The notes beneath the pieces are model-generated. The model worked only from the letters and a program-made list of their open reading frames with translations, was not told the DNA's origin and searched no databases. 64,000 nt of DNA from Vicinamibacterales bacterium (GTDB taxonomy: Bacteria; Acidobacteriota; Vicinamibacteria; Vicinamibacterales; 2-12-FULL-66-21): positions 1 to 64,000 of the forward strand of contig DASXLB010000039.1 in assembly GCA_036496585.1 (NCBI GenBank), read 5' to 3'. Shown one piece after another: positions 1-8,608 of the stretch. The position numbers and the translations under genes are program-made. The number at the start of each line of letters is the position of its first letter. Positions within the stretch are counted from its first letter, which is position 1.

Positions 1-446
1 GCCTCCGCCTCCTGAGGACGATTGGTCGCGCGCAGCAGCACGCCGAGATTGCTGTGAGCCGCGACGTGCGACGGGTTGAGCGCAATGGCCCGCTGATAGG
101 CGGCGATCGCCTCGTCGAACCGCGACGCCCGCTGCAGCACGATCGCGAGGTTGTTGTGCCAGTCGGCGCGGCTGCCGTCGAGTGCCAGGCTCTGCGCGAT
201 CAAATCGACGGCCTCGCCGCTGCGGCCCTGCTGGTGCGCCAGCACGCCGGCATAGTGCATCGCCCGGACATCGCTCGGCGCGACGGTGCGAATCTCGCGA
301 AACATGATCGCGGCCGCGTCGAAGTCCCCTTGCCGCTGCAACTGGATCGCCAGATCAATCGCCTCCTCGACGGTCAGCTCGCGCGTTGGCTCCTCGGGCT
401 GGTCGCCGAGGGGTTCGCCGAGCACGTCCTGCATGCGGTTGCCCAT
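1..446 (-). CDS. TPR-repeat protein, 3' end cut by window edge
   Basis: Reading the minus strand from an ATG at 446 gives about 148 codons that stay open to the window edge. After an acidic N-terminal segment, the translation has tandem tetratricopeptide repeats with typical signatures such as FDEAIAAYQRAIALNPSH followed by AHSNLGVLL. There is no signal peptide, so a cytoplasmic scaffold is likely. The start lies 7 nt after the clpV stop, so it should belong to the same T6SS transcript. TPR proteins are common accessories in T6SS loci, but the partner here cannot be told from sequence. The C-terminus is outside the window, so a fusion to another domain is possible. Confidence 0.8.
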   Translation of the reverse strand, partial: MGNRMQDVLGEPLGDQPEEPTRELTVEEAIDLAIQLQRQGDFDAAAIMFREIRTVAPSDVRAMHYAGVLAHQQGRSGEAVDLIAQSLALDGSRADWHNNLAIVLQRASRFDEAIAAYQRAIALNPSHVAAHSNLGVLLRATNRPQEAE

Positions 447-453
447 CGCCGAC

Positions 454-3243
454 TCATTCGAACCGGTACTCGAAATCGCCGTTCGCGACCTTGAGCTGGA
501 TCCCCTTCAGCGACTGGCCTTCCAGCGTCCGCTTCAAGTACTCCTGGCTGATCTCCGGGAGCACCGTATTGGTGAGGATGGCGTCGATCATGCGGCCGCC
601 GCTCTCGACCTCGGTGCAGCGGCTGACGATCAGCTTGATCGCGTCTTCGTCGTAGGTGAACGGAATCTTGTGGTGATCCGTCACCCGCCTGGCGATCCGC
701 CCGAGCTGCAGCCGGACGATGTTCGCGAGCATCGCGTCGCTGAGCGGATAGTAGGGAATGACCACCAGCCGTCCGAGCAGCGCCGCGGGGAATTTCTTGA
801 GCAGCGGCTCGCGCAGCGCCTTGGCGATGCCCTCGGGATTCGGCATCAGCTCGGGGTCCTTGCACATGCTGGCGATGAGCTCGGTGCCGACGTTCGAGGT
901 CAGCAGGATCACCGTGTTCTTGAAGTCGATGTAGCGCCCCTCCGCGTCCTCCATCCAGCCCTTGTCGAAGACCTGGAAGAACAGCTCGTGCACGTCGGAA
1001 TGCGCTTTCTCGATCTCGTCGAGCAGCACGACGCTGTAGGGGCGGCGGCGCACCGCCTCGGTCAGGATGCCGCCTTCGCCGTAGCCGACGTATCCGGGCG
1101 GCGAGCCCTTGAGCGTCGAAACGGTGTGCTTCTCCTGGAACTCGCTCATGTTGATGGTGATGACGTTCTGCTCGCCGCCGTAGAGCGCTTCGGCCAGCGT
1201 CAGCGCCGTCTCGGTCTTGCCGACACCCGACGGTCCGCAGAGCATGAACACGCCGATCGGCTTGTTGGGGTTGTCGAGTTTGGCGCGCGAGGTCTGGATG
1301 CGCCGCGCGATGATGTCGAGCGCATGCCGCTGGCCGATGACGCGCTGGTTCAGCGTCTCGGCGAGGTGCAGCAGCGAGCCGACCTCGTTCTTGACCATGC
1401 GGCCGACGGGAACGCCGGTCCAGTCCTGGACGACCGACGCCACCGCCTGTTCGTCGACGCTCGGCAGGATCAGCGGCGACTCTCCCTGCAGCGTCGTGAG
1501 CTGCGACTGGAGATCACGCAGCTCGGCGAGCAGCGTGGCGCGCTGCTCCGGCGCCAACGCCGGCGCGAGGCCTGCCGATGCCGGCGCCGCGTCTGCGGCA
1601 GCCGGTGCGGCAGCGCCCGGCGTCACCGGTGGTGCCGGTGCCGCCGCGGCTGTCGCGCCCGCCTTCGCGGCCTCTTTCGCCGCCGCCGCGCTGCCGTCGG
1701 CGGCGGCGCGCAGGGTGGCGCGAATCTCGAGGACCCGATCGGCGAGCTTGCGCTCCGCTTCCCAGCGCGCTTCCAGCTCGACGCGCCTGGCGTTCGCCGC
1801 CGTCAGCTTGTCCTCGCACGCCTTGCGGCGCGCCTCGACCTCGACACCGACCGACTCCTCGCGGTTGATGATCCCGCGCTCGATCTCGAGCCCTTCGATC
1901 GTGCGCCGGCAGTCTTCGAGCTGCGCCGGCACCGCGTGCTGGCTGATCGCGACGCGCGCGCAGACCGTGTCGAGCAGGCTCACCGCCTTGTCGGGCAGCT
2001 GGCGCGCCGGAATGTAGCGGTGCGACAGCCGCACAGCCGCCTCGAGGGCTTCGTCCAGCAACTGCACCCGGTGATGCTTTTCGAGCGTCGACGCCACGCC
2101 GCGCACCATGAGCGTCGCCTTCTCCTCGCTCGGCTCCGACACCTGGACGACCTGGAAGCGGCGGGTGAGCGCCGGGTCCTTCTCGATGTACTTCTTGTAT
2201 TCCGCCCAGGTCGTCGCCGCGATCGTGCGCAAGGTGCCGCGCGCCAGCGCCGGCTTCAGCAGATTCGCCGCGTCGCCCGTGCCGGCCGATCCGCCGGCGC
2301 CGATCAGGGTGTGGGCCTCGTCGACGAACAGGATGATCGGGACGGGCGAGGCCTGTACTTCGTCGATCACCTGGCGCAGGCGGTTCTCGAACTCGCCCTT
2401 CATGCTGGCACCGGCCTGCAGCAACCCGATGTCGAGCGTGTAGAGCTGCACGTTCTTCAATGGCGGCGGGACGTCGCCGGCGGCGATCCGCGCGGCGAAG
2501 CCCTCGACCACCGCGGTCTTGCCGACGCCGGCCTCGCCGGTCAGGATCGGGTTGTTCTGGCGGCGCCGCATCAGGATGTCGACGATCTGACGGATCTCCT
2601 CGTCGCGCCCGCTCACCGGATCGAGCTGCCCCTTCTTCGCCCGTTCGGTGAGGTTGGTGGCGTAGCGCTTGAGCGCTTCCTGCTTGCCGAGCTGTGCCGG
2701 CGCCATCGCGCCGCTGGCTTCGCCGGGCGCCGCCGTCGACGAGGCGTCGGTCGCCCCCAGCGCGTCCTCCGGCGAGCCGCCGACGATCTTGGCGAAGCCG
2801 TCGGTCAGCGCGTCCGACTTGATCGCGTCGAAGTGCTTCGAGATCGCGAGCAGCGCGTTGCGCAGCGACGGCGTCTTGATCATCCCGACCATCAGATGGC
2901 CGGTCCGGATCCTCGACTCGCCGAACATCAGCGACGCGTAGACCCAGCCGCGCTCGACGGTGTTCTCGATGTGGGTCGAGAGATCCGAGATCGCCGTCGC
3001 GCCGCGCGGCAGGCGATCGAGCGCCTCGGTCAGATCCTTGGCGAGCCGCGACGAATCCACCTCGAAGTGGCGGATGATGCGGTGCAAGTCGGAATCCTGT
3101 GCGTTCAGGATCTGCTGGATCCAGTGCACCAGCTCCACGTAGGGGTTGCCGCGCAGCTTGCAGACGACGGTCGCCCCCTCGATGGCCTTGTAGGCGAGGC
3201 TGTTCAACTTGCCAAATGACGCAGATCGATTGATTTCACTCAT
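454..3243 (-). CDS. clpV: T6SS sheath-recycling AAA+ ATPase ClpV (TssH)
   Basis: ClpV is the hexameric Clp/Hsp100 unfoldase that disassembles contracted TssB/TssC sheaths in the cytoplasm. This 929-residue protein has a Clp-N-like domain (about 1-160), a first AAA module with Walker A GEAGVGKT at 236-243 and Walker B VDEAH at 307-311, a coiled middle segment, and a second AAA module with GPSGVGKT at 670-677 followed by a Clp D2-small domain. Both ATP sites look intact. Residues about 515-566 form an Ala/Pro-rich low-complexity insert between the middle coiled coil and the second AAA module, which makes the protein somewhat longer than usual. The start overlaps the tssG stop as ATGA, showing translational coupling. 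It belongs to the same minus-strand operon as the baseplate genes. Confidence 0.96.
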   Translation of the reverse strand: MSEINRSASFGKLNSLAYKAIEGATVVCKLRGNPYVELVHWIQQILNAQDSDLHRIIRHFEVDSSRLAKDLTEALDRLPRGATAISDLSTHIENTVERGWVYASLMFGESRIRTGHLMVGMIKTPSLRNALLAISKHFDAIKSDALTDGFAKIVGGSPEDALGATDASSTAAPGEASGAMAPAQLGKQEALKRYATNLTERAKKGQLDPVSGRDEEIRQIVDILMRRRQNNPILTGEAGVGKTAVVEGFAARIAAGDVPPPLKNVQLYTLDIGLLQAGASMKGEFENRLRQVIDEVQASPVPIILFVDEAHTLIGAGGSAGTGDAANLLKPALARGTLRTIAATTWAEYKKYIEKDPALTRRFQVVQVSEPSEEKATLMVRGVASTLEKHHRVQLLDEALEAAVRLSHRYIPARQLPDKAVSLLDTVCARVAISQHAVPAQLEDCRRTIEGLEIERGIINREESVGVEVEARRKACEDKLTAANARRVELEARWEAERKLADRVLEIRATLRAAADGSAAAAKEAAKAGATAAAAPAPPVTPGAAAPAAADAAPASAGLAPALAPEQRATLLAELRDLQSQLTTLQGESPLILPSVDEQAVASVVQDWTGVPVGRMVKNEVGSLLHLAETLNQRVIGQRHALDIIARRIQTSRAKLDNPNKPIGVFMLCGPSGVGKTETALTLAEALYGGEQNVITINMSEFQEKHTVSTLKGSPPGYVGYGEGGILTEAVRRRPYSVVLLDEIEKAHSDVHELFFQVFDKGWMEDAEGRYIDFKNTVILLTSNVGTELIASMCKDPELMPNPEGIAKALREPLLKKFPAALLGRLVVIPYYPLSDAMLANIVRLQLGRIARRVTDHHKIPFTYDEDAIKLIVSRCTEVESGGRMIDAILTNTVLPEISQEYLKRTLEGQSLKGIQLKVANGDFEYRFE

Positions 3244-4313
3244 GCAGCGGCTCGATTGTCACCAACACACCATTCACCATCGAGGATCAGATCGGCGGCA
3301 TCTTCGCGGCCGCGCCGTCTGCCCAACCACGTCGTCCAGCCCAGCTGCCCGGCGCGGCCCAATTGCAGGACCGGTACTTCGCCGGGCTTCAGATGGAGCC
3401 GCACGTCCCAATCCAGTTCGAAACTGAGGTAGAAACGCACCCAGTCGACCAATTCGCGCAGGCGCTTGCCGCCGCGCGCCACATGGCCGCCGCGAATCGT
3501 CGACGGCAGAAAGGATTCGTACTCCGCGAGGGTCAACGGCCCGAGATGAATCCTGAACTTGCCCTGGCGATCCCAGACGCGGGGGCCGAGCACGGCGCCG
3601 TCGCCGAGCGACGATCCGGGACGACCGAGCCGGGTGCGGGTCGGCGCCTCCAGTACGAGCCAGTGCGCCACGAACTCCTCGATGCGGGCCTCGACCCCGA
3701 AGAACTCGGCGACGATCTGCGCCAGCCCCTCGGCGTTGCGGACCTGTCGAATGAGCGTGCCGGTGTGAAACAGGCGCGCCAGGTCGGACACGCTGTCGCG
3801 ATCGCGCAGCGCGTCGGGGGCGATGCCGACGAACGAGCCGACGTAGACGCGGAACCGATCGCGGCCGGGGCGATCGCGGTTGACGTGCGGCTGCGCCTGG
3901 GCCCAGGCCCGATAGAAGAAAGCGATGAACCGGTGGTGGAACAGGTCGAGGAAGTTGCACAGCGCCCGGTCGCCGGCGTGGCGCAGCCGCTCGCGCGCGT
4001 ACTCCGTGATGTGGAGCGGAAGCGGGCCGTTCGGCCCGAGCAGGCCGAAGAGCCGGACCTGCAGCCGCGGCGGCGCGCCGTCGCGGCCGAACTCGAGCGC
4101 GGCGATCGGCGCGGGCGGAAACGTCAGCTCCGGCGGCTGGCCGAACCGGATCGCTTCGTCGATCGGACGCAGCGCCGTCCCCCACAGCGGCTTGTCGGCG
4201 TACAGACACTCGAGCCGCCGCAGCGCCTGGTAGAAGTCGTAGCGGTACGGCTCCTTCGACAGGGCGTCCAGAAAGCTCAGAGTGTCGGCCTGGTTCCCCA
4301 GTTTGGCATCCAT
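3240..4313 (-). CDS. tssG: T6SS baseplate protein TssG
   Basis: TssG (ImpH/VasB family) forms the T6SS baseplate wedge with TssF, TssE and TssK. The protein has 357 residues from the ATG at 4313, close to the family size, and starts with the usual N-terminal pattern in which RYDFYQALRRLE is followed by LPLHITEYARERLRH. The start was chosen because family homology begins right there; the longer open frame upstream reads tssF in another frame. It overlaps the end of tssF by 37 nt, and its stop overlaps the clpV start by 4 nt. Transcription and translation are therefore coupled in the order tssE-tssF-tssG-clpV. Confidence 0.94.
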   Translation of the reverse strand: MDAKLGNQADTLSFLDALSKEPYRYDFYQALRRLECLYADKPLWGTALRPIDEAIRFGQPPELTFPPAPIAALEFGRDGAPPRLQVRLFGLLGPNGPLPLHITEYARERLRHAGDRALCNFLDLFHHRFIAFFYRAWAQAQPHVNRDRPGRDRFRVYVGSFVGIAPDALRDRDSVSDLARLFHTGTLIRQVRNAEGLAQIVAEFFGVEARIEEFVAHWLVLEAPTRTRLGRPGSSLGDGAVLGPRVWDRQGKFRIHLGPLTLAEYESFLPSTIRGGHVARGGKRLRELVDWVRFYLSFELDWDVRLHLKPGEVPVLQLGRAGQLGWTTWLGRRRGREDAADLILDGEWCVGDNRAAA

Positions 4314-6157
4314 CGATTGATCTCGCCCCGGCTCTGCGAGCGGAGCACCGTTTCCGTCACGGCGTTGATCGATACGTAGCGCGCGAAGTAGCGGTCGAGC
4401 ACTGCGCCGAGGAGAAAGGCGCTGCTCCCCTCGAACGCCATTTCGTCCACTTCCACGCTGACCTGCACGCCGCGTCCGAAGGCGATCGGCCCGCGGCCCG
4501 GCAGCCGCCGCACCACGCGGTTGGCGTTCACCGAGAGGATGCCTTCGATCTGGCGACGCGCCGAGACGTCGGTCGTGGTCGCGTACAGCTCGAGCAGATC
4601 GCGAAGCGCCTTGGCTCCCTGCTGTCCGGTCGCCCCGACGAGGGACAGATAGTTGAGCGACAGGTGGCTGATCGCACGCCAGGCGATCGCGCCGTCCGCC
4701 ACCGGTGAGAATGGCCGGCTCGGACCGCTGATCACGCGCACCGAGGTGACCGGCGCGGCGATGTTCAGCGAAAAATCGGTCTGGCCGAGGCCGAGCGGCA
4801 TCTGGAGCGCCAGGTCGCGATTCGTGCAAAGGGCGCGGATCGACAGCTGCCGGAGATCGGCGCTGAACGGCGCCTGCTTGGAATCGACCAGCGACAGGAA
4901 CACCTCGCTGCCGACGTAGCCCGAGCGCGTGCGGCGCCGCTGGTCGGGCGGAATCACCCGCAGCTGCCGCCGCGTCGTGAAGTACGCCGATTCGTCTCGG
5001 ACATCGCGGCTCGACGACTCGTAGAACGGCAGGAACTGCTGTTCGCTGTCGTCTCCCGTACCGTGGCCGATCACCTCGGTGATCTGATAGATCTCGAAAT
5101 CGAGCGGCCGCGTGCGGTCGGCCACGACGTGGAACTCGTAGGTGGAATCGCTGACGTGGACGCGATCGATGCGTGACTTCTCGAACAGGTTGACGGCCGG
5201 CGTACAGAACAGCCGCAGGTTCGACGCGTCCATCACGCTCTCGAGCGTCGGATCGCCGCGGCCGAGCAACACGACGATTTCCACCTCGCCGCCGCCGGCC
5301 CGCCGCAGGCTCGCGTCAAGTCCGGTCAGCTCGACGAAGCGGAAACGCTGCGGCAGCGCGAAGTATTCCTGCAGCAGCCGATAACCCTGGAACGACCGCA
5401 GCCCGAGCGGCAGCAGCGCCTCGTCGTCGGCGAACCCGACCGGACGAATGGTCGAGGGCGGCAGCAGCGTGAAATCCTGCGGCCGGCCCCCGACCGGCCG
5501 GACCAGCACGCCGAGGCCGCTCGACAGCAGGAGCTCCAGCAGCTTGTAGGCCACGTCGTCGCGGCCGCCCAGATAGAAGCCGAGGCGCTGGATCGACGTC
5601 TGCTCGAACTTGAGGCCTGCCGTCGTCTTGAGCCGGATACGGACACCGCCCCGAATCGGCTGCGACAGCGACAGCGCGTTGAGGGGCAGATCCGGGGCGT
5701 AGGAGAAATAGGTCGCCGAGGCGACTTCGACCGGCAGCAGCGGCACGTCGTGCGCGGTTCGGAACTCGCACGCCGTGGCGTCGTCGGGCCCCTGGATCGA
5801 GAACAAGGTGGTGCCGCGCGGCACGACACGGTTGCCGTCGGCGAGCGTCGGCTCGTTCTTGTCCGGCTGCAGCTGGGCGACGAGCATCGACGGCGTCGGC
5901 GCCAGATAGTGCGGGTAGATGATCTCGAGCAGCGCCTGGGTGAAGCGCGGAAACTCCGCGTCGAGCTTCAGTTGCACGCGTGCCGCGAGGAACGCCGCTC
6001 CCTCGAGCAGCCGTTCGACGTACGGGTCGTCGACGATATCGACCCCGCGGATGCCGAGTCGCGCCGCGATCTTCGGCGACTGCGCCGCGAACTCGGCGCC
6101 CATCTCGCGCAAATGCTGGAGCTCGAATTCGTAGAGCTGGAGCAGGCGCGGGTTCAT
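4277..6157 (-). CDS. tssF: T6SS baseplate protein TssF
   Basis: TssF (ImpG/VasA family) is the large wedge protein of the T6SS baseplate and binds TssG in a 2:1 complex. The translation is 626 residues from the ATG at 6157. It shows the typical beginning MNPRLLQLYEFELQHLREMG, with SPKIAARLGI a few residues later, and the family hallmark FPRFTQALLEIIYPHYLAP near residue 80. The start is fixed by the 4-nt ATGA overlap with the tssE stop. Length and domain coverage are normal, so nothing suggests degeneration. Confidence 0.95.
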   Translation of the reverse strand: MNPRLLQLYEFELQHLREMGAEFAAQSPKIAARLGIRGVDIVDDPYVERLLEGAAFLAARVQLKLDAEFPRFTQALLEIIYPHYLAPTPSMLVAQLQPDKNEPTLADGNRVVPRGTTLFSIQGPDDATACEFRTAHDVPLLPVEVASATYFSYAPDLPLNALSLSQPIRGGVRIRLKTTAGLKFEQTSIQRLGFYLGGRDDVAYKLLELLLSSGLGVLVRPVGGRPQDFTLLPPSTIRPVGFADDEALLPLGLRSFQGYRLLQEYFALPQRFRFVELTGLDASLRRAGGGEVEIVVLLGRGDPTLESVMDASNLRLFCTPAVNLFEKSRIDRVHVSDSTYEFHVVADRTRPLDFEIYQITEVIGHGTGDDSEQQFLPFYESSSRDVRDESAYFTTRRQLRVIPPDQRRRTRSGYVGSEVFLSLVDSKQAPFSADLRQLSIRALCTNRDLALQMPLGLGQTDFSLNIAAPVTSVRVISGPSRPFSPVADGAIAWRAISHLSLNYLSLVGATGQQGAKALRDLLELYATTTDVSARRQIEGILSVNANRVVRRLPGRGPIAFGRGVQVSVEVDEMAFEGSSAFLLGAVLDRYFARYVSINAVTETVLRSQSRGEINRWMPNWGTRPTL

Positions 6158-6675
6158 GGCGAGGCCCGCGTCTCGGCTACGTCGGCGATCTCCACCTTGC
6201 CCGTCTCGAGGTCGATCTCCGTGCGCACCAGCAGATCGATGGGGATCGGCTGCGCCCACAGCTGCCCCGAGATCTCGATGCCGATGACGTTGTGATTCTC
6301 GAACTCGCCGACCTCGATCGCCTTGACGCGCAGCGATGACGCCAGCAGGCGCGGTTCGTAGTCGAGGATGGCCTGGCGGATGCCGCGCTCGAGGTCCGAG
6401 ACTTCGATCGAGGTAGCGGTCTCGCCCGACAGCGCCGGCAGCCCGTAGTTGATGACCGATCGCCGCGCCAGCGGAAACACGGCCGCGTCCATGTTGGCGT
6501 CGAGCCGCGTCGAGTTGAGCAGCCAGGCGAGATCGCGGAGGACGGCCTGTCGCAGCTGGCGCTTGCTGATGACGCGCTGCGCCCGGGGCTCGAGCTTCTG
6601 TTCGGGTTCTTCGTCCGTCAACCGATCCAGCAGCGCGGGCTGCAGCTGGTCTTCCGGACTACGCGGGTCAGGCAT
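6154..6675 (-). CDS. tssE: T6SS baseplate protein TssE (gp25-like)
   Basis: TssE is related to phage T4 gp25 and helps start sheath polymerisation on the baseplate. The 173-residue product begins at the ATG at 6675. It contains the gp25/GPW core, with RRSVINYGLPALSG followed by a region around LERGIRQAILDYEPRL and the ending beta segment IDLLVRTEIDLETGKVEI. The N-terminal 40 residues are a charged extension typical of T6SS members. The start lies inside the end of tagJ (8-nt overlap), and the stop overlaps the tssF start as ATGA. This is a complete gene in the middle of the minus-strand operon. Confidence 0.92.
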   Translation of the reverse strand: MPDPRSPEDQLQPALLDRLTDEEPEQKLEPRAQRVISKRQLRQAVLRDLAWLLNSTRLDANMDAAVFPLARRSVINYGLPALSGETATSIEVSDLERGIRQAILDYEPRLLASSLRVKAIEVGEFENHNVIGIEISGQLWAQPIPIDLLVRTEIDLETGKVEIADVAETRASP

Positions 6676-7510
6676 GGTCGGCGGTGGCCGCGGCGTCGGC
6701 GGCTGCGCCGTCGTGCCGCAGCGAGATCGCGCGGATCTCAAGCATCGGCACTTCGCCGGCGTCTGTCGCGAACACTCGCTGGCCGACTCCGGCGTATGCA
6801 TCGTCGGCAAACGGCTCCCAGATCGTCTTGCGCGCCAGGGCGACCGCGCCGTCGGCGGACGACTCCGATCCGGGGTAGCGGGTCGGAATCAGCGCGAGCG
6901 ATTCGCCGCCGTTTGCGAAGTCGACGTGGGCCGGCATCCAGATCAGATCGCGTAGGTCTTCCGGCTTCTCGAACGCGATCATCTTGATGCGCGAAAACGG
7001 CACCCAGTAATAGCGTCCGTTGACGATCGCCTCGACGACCGGCCCCAGTCGCGAATCCGCGTCGGCAATCCACTCGAACGGCGTGCCGTCGATGTCGCCG
7101 CTCGAGCCGGGCGCCTGCTCGAACGCGCGGCCCCGCAGATCCTCGGCCTGCGCGGTCTCGCCGCGGCCGGCGCGAAGCCGCGATTCGATGAGCAGCGCGA
7201 GCCATTCGTCGGGCTCGCCGAGAATCATCGGCGACTTGCGTCCCGCGAAGACCTCCTGGCGGACCGCCTCGCACCGCACCGCCTCGCCGTACATCTGCGC
7301 CATCGGCAGGGCGAGCGGGTCCATCTCCGACGACACTTTCAGCTGATTGAGCGCGCGCTCCCAGTCGCCGAGCACGCACAGGAGCTGGAACAGAAACACC
7401 CGCAGCTTGGCGTCGGACGGCCGCGCGCGGACGTCCTCCTGCAGCCGCGCCAGCGCGGCGTGAGGGTCGCCGTCCTTCAGAGCCCGCTCGGCAGCGCCAG
7501 ACAATGTCAT
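6668..7510 (-). CDS. tagJ: T6SS accessory protein TagJ (ImpE family)
   Basis: TagJ (ImpE, also HsiE1) is a non-core protein found in a subset of T6SS classes, including Pseudomonas aeruginosa H1, where it binds the N-terminal helix of the sheath protein TssB. The 280-residue translation has an N-terminal TPR-like helical part, seen as LRVFLFQLLCVLGDWERAL, and a C-terminal beta-rich part with NGRYYWVPFSRI and DLIWMPAHVDFANG, both characteristic of the family. It starts 3 nt after the first hcp stop and overlaps tssE by 8 nt. Its presence points to an H1-like T6SS subclass. Confidence 0.92.
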   Translation of the reverse strand: MTLSGAAERALKDGDPHAALARLQEDVRARPSDAKLRVFLFQLLCVLGDWERALNQLKVSSEMDPLALPMAQMYGEAVRCEAVRQEVFAGRKSPMILGEPDEWLALLIESRLRAGRGETAQAEDLRGRAFEQAPGSSGDIDGTPFEWIADADSRLGPVVEAIVNGRYYWVPFSRIKMIAFEKPEDLRDLIWMPAHVDFANGGESLALIPTRYPGSESSADGAVALARKTIWEPFADDAYAGVGQRVFATDAGEVPMLEIRAISLRHDGAAADAAATADHA

Positions 7511-7513
7511 GAT

Positions 7514-8029
7514 CTAGCTCGTCTCGCTCCACTGGTCTTCGAACGAGGTCGCCCCGAGCGGCAGGCCGTCGCCACCCTGAGGCGTGTACTCCACGGCGAT
7601 CTTGTTGAACGAGAAGCTCACCCGCTCGATCAGCGTCGAGCTTCCCGAGGCATCTCCCGCGTCGACGTCCAGCGACATCACGCGGCCGTCATTGATCGTG
7701 ATCTTCAGGTACTCGATCTTCGAGCCGCCGGTCTTCCTGAGCGTCAGGATGCCCTCCTTGATCGGCTCGTTGCCGCGCAGCGCAGACATCAGGGCGGTGG
7801 AGGCCTTGTCGACTTTCTTGACGATGCGCAGCTCGCGCATCGTCGCCTTGCCGGTGGCAGGCCCGCCGCCAAGCGAAGACTTGCCCTGCATGCCCCAGGA
7901 CCAGCTGAGCACTTCGATTTCGTTCTTGTGCTTCTGATCCTGGGACTCGCCCTGAATATCGCCGTGCTTGGCCCCTTTGACCTTGAAGAACATGTCACCG
8001 GTGCCGAGCTGCTCCTTCGTGGGTGCCAC
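7514..8029 (-). CDS. hcp: Hcp-family tube protein, copy 1 (171 aa)
   Basis: Hcp (TssD) forms the hexameric rings of the T6SS inner tube and can carry small effectors. This 171-residue protein has the family pattern GDIQGESQDQKHKNEIEVL then SWSWG, and the strand KVDKASTALMSAL. A GTG start at 8029 is preceded by a GGAG Shine-Dalgarno about 7 nt upstream, which is better placed than for the internal ATG that would begin MFFKVKG. The extra N-terminal dozen residues are unusual for Hcp. It lies 18 nt downstream of a second, clearly different hcp gene, so the locus encodes two tube-type proteins. Confidence 0.93.
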   Translation of the reverse strand: MAPTKEQLGTGDMFFKVKGAKHGDIQGESQDQKHKNEIEVLSWSWGMQGKSSLGGGPATGKATMRELRIVKKVDKASTALMSALRGNEPIKEGILTLRKTGGSKIEYLKITINDGRVMSLDVDAGDASGSSTLIERVSFSFNKIAVEYTPQGGDGLPLGATSFEDQWSETS

Positions 8030-8047
8030 GCGAGTACTCCTGCTGGC

Positions 8048-8527
8048 TTACGCTTCCTTCTGGGCCTTCAGGTCGTACTTGAAGTGGATCCCGGCATCGA
8101 GCGAGCCATCCGCCTTCTGCGGCTTGTACTCGACCGCCACCTTGGCGAACGCCAGCGTCACGGTCTCCGTCGCGCCGCCGTCGCCGCTGTGGCCGGGCAG
8201 CACGCTGGTGACGATGAGGTCGTTCATCTTGATGACTAGGAACTCCTGCTGTCCCTTGCCCGACTTGCGGTGGGTGACCGTGCCCTCCTTGAGGTGCACG
8301 CCGGTCGCGCAGGACTGCATCAGGATCGGCGACGCCTTGTCGACCTTGTGCACGAACGACAGATCGTGGAAGGACGCCTTGCCCTCGCCGCCGCCGCTGC
8401 CGAACGCCATCGATCCCCGGTTGTCGACACCCCAGGAGAACGACACGACTTCGATCTCGTCCTTGTGCTTGTCGTCGAGCGATTCGCCCTTGATGTCGCC
8501 GAGCTTTGCGAAGATGTCCGATGCCAT
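8048..8527 (-). CDS. hcp: Hcp-family tube protein, copy 2 (159 aa)
   Basis: This is a second T6SS tube protein of the Hcp (TssD) family, 159 residues from an ATG with a clear AAGGAG ribosome site. It begins MASDIFAKLGDIKGESLDDK and contains the VSFSWGV and VHKVDKASPILMQ signatures. It is more typical of canonical Hcp than its neighbour and shares only scattered motifs with it, so the pair is not a recent duplication. An 81-nt gap separates it from tssC, the widest gap within this part of the operon, and may leave room for transcript processing or an extra promoter. Confidence 0.94.
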   Translation of the reverse strand: MASDIFAKLGDIKGESLDDKHKDEIEVVSFSWGVDNRGSMAFGSGGGEGKASFHDLSFVHKVDKASPILMQSCATGVHLKEGTVTHRKSGKGQQEFLVIKMNDLIVTSVLPGHSGDGGATETVTLAFAKVAVEYKPQKADGSLDAGIHFKYDLKAQKEA

Positions 8528-8608
8528 GGTTTCAACGCTCCTTCACGTGAATAACGGTCTCCCGGGTGGATCCGAACAGCGCCTGTCCCTTGCTCGAGTC
8601 GTCGGGCT

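Noticed and set aside
286-3219. Very long open frame on the plus strand opposite clpV (and similar ones opposite tssB/tssC and tssM at 8678-11461 and 13351-15735)
   Set aside because: They are antisense shadows caused by high GC third positions. Their translations are Arg/Val/His-rich without any family motif, and the opposite strand encodes well-conserved T6SS proteins.
4314-4829. Longer tssG start giving a 529-residue protein
   Set aside because: The extra N-terminal part is Arg-rich and is tssF read in another frame. Family homology begins at the ATG at 4313.
7511-8608. Small effector or immunity genes around the hcp pair
   Set aside because: The gaps are 3, 18 and 81 nt and contain no frame with a ribosome site and protein-like composition.
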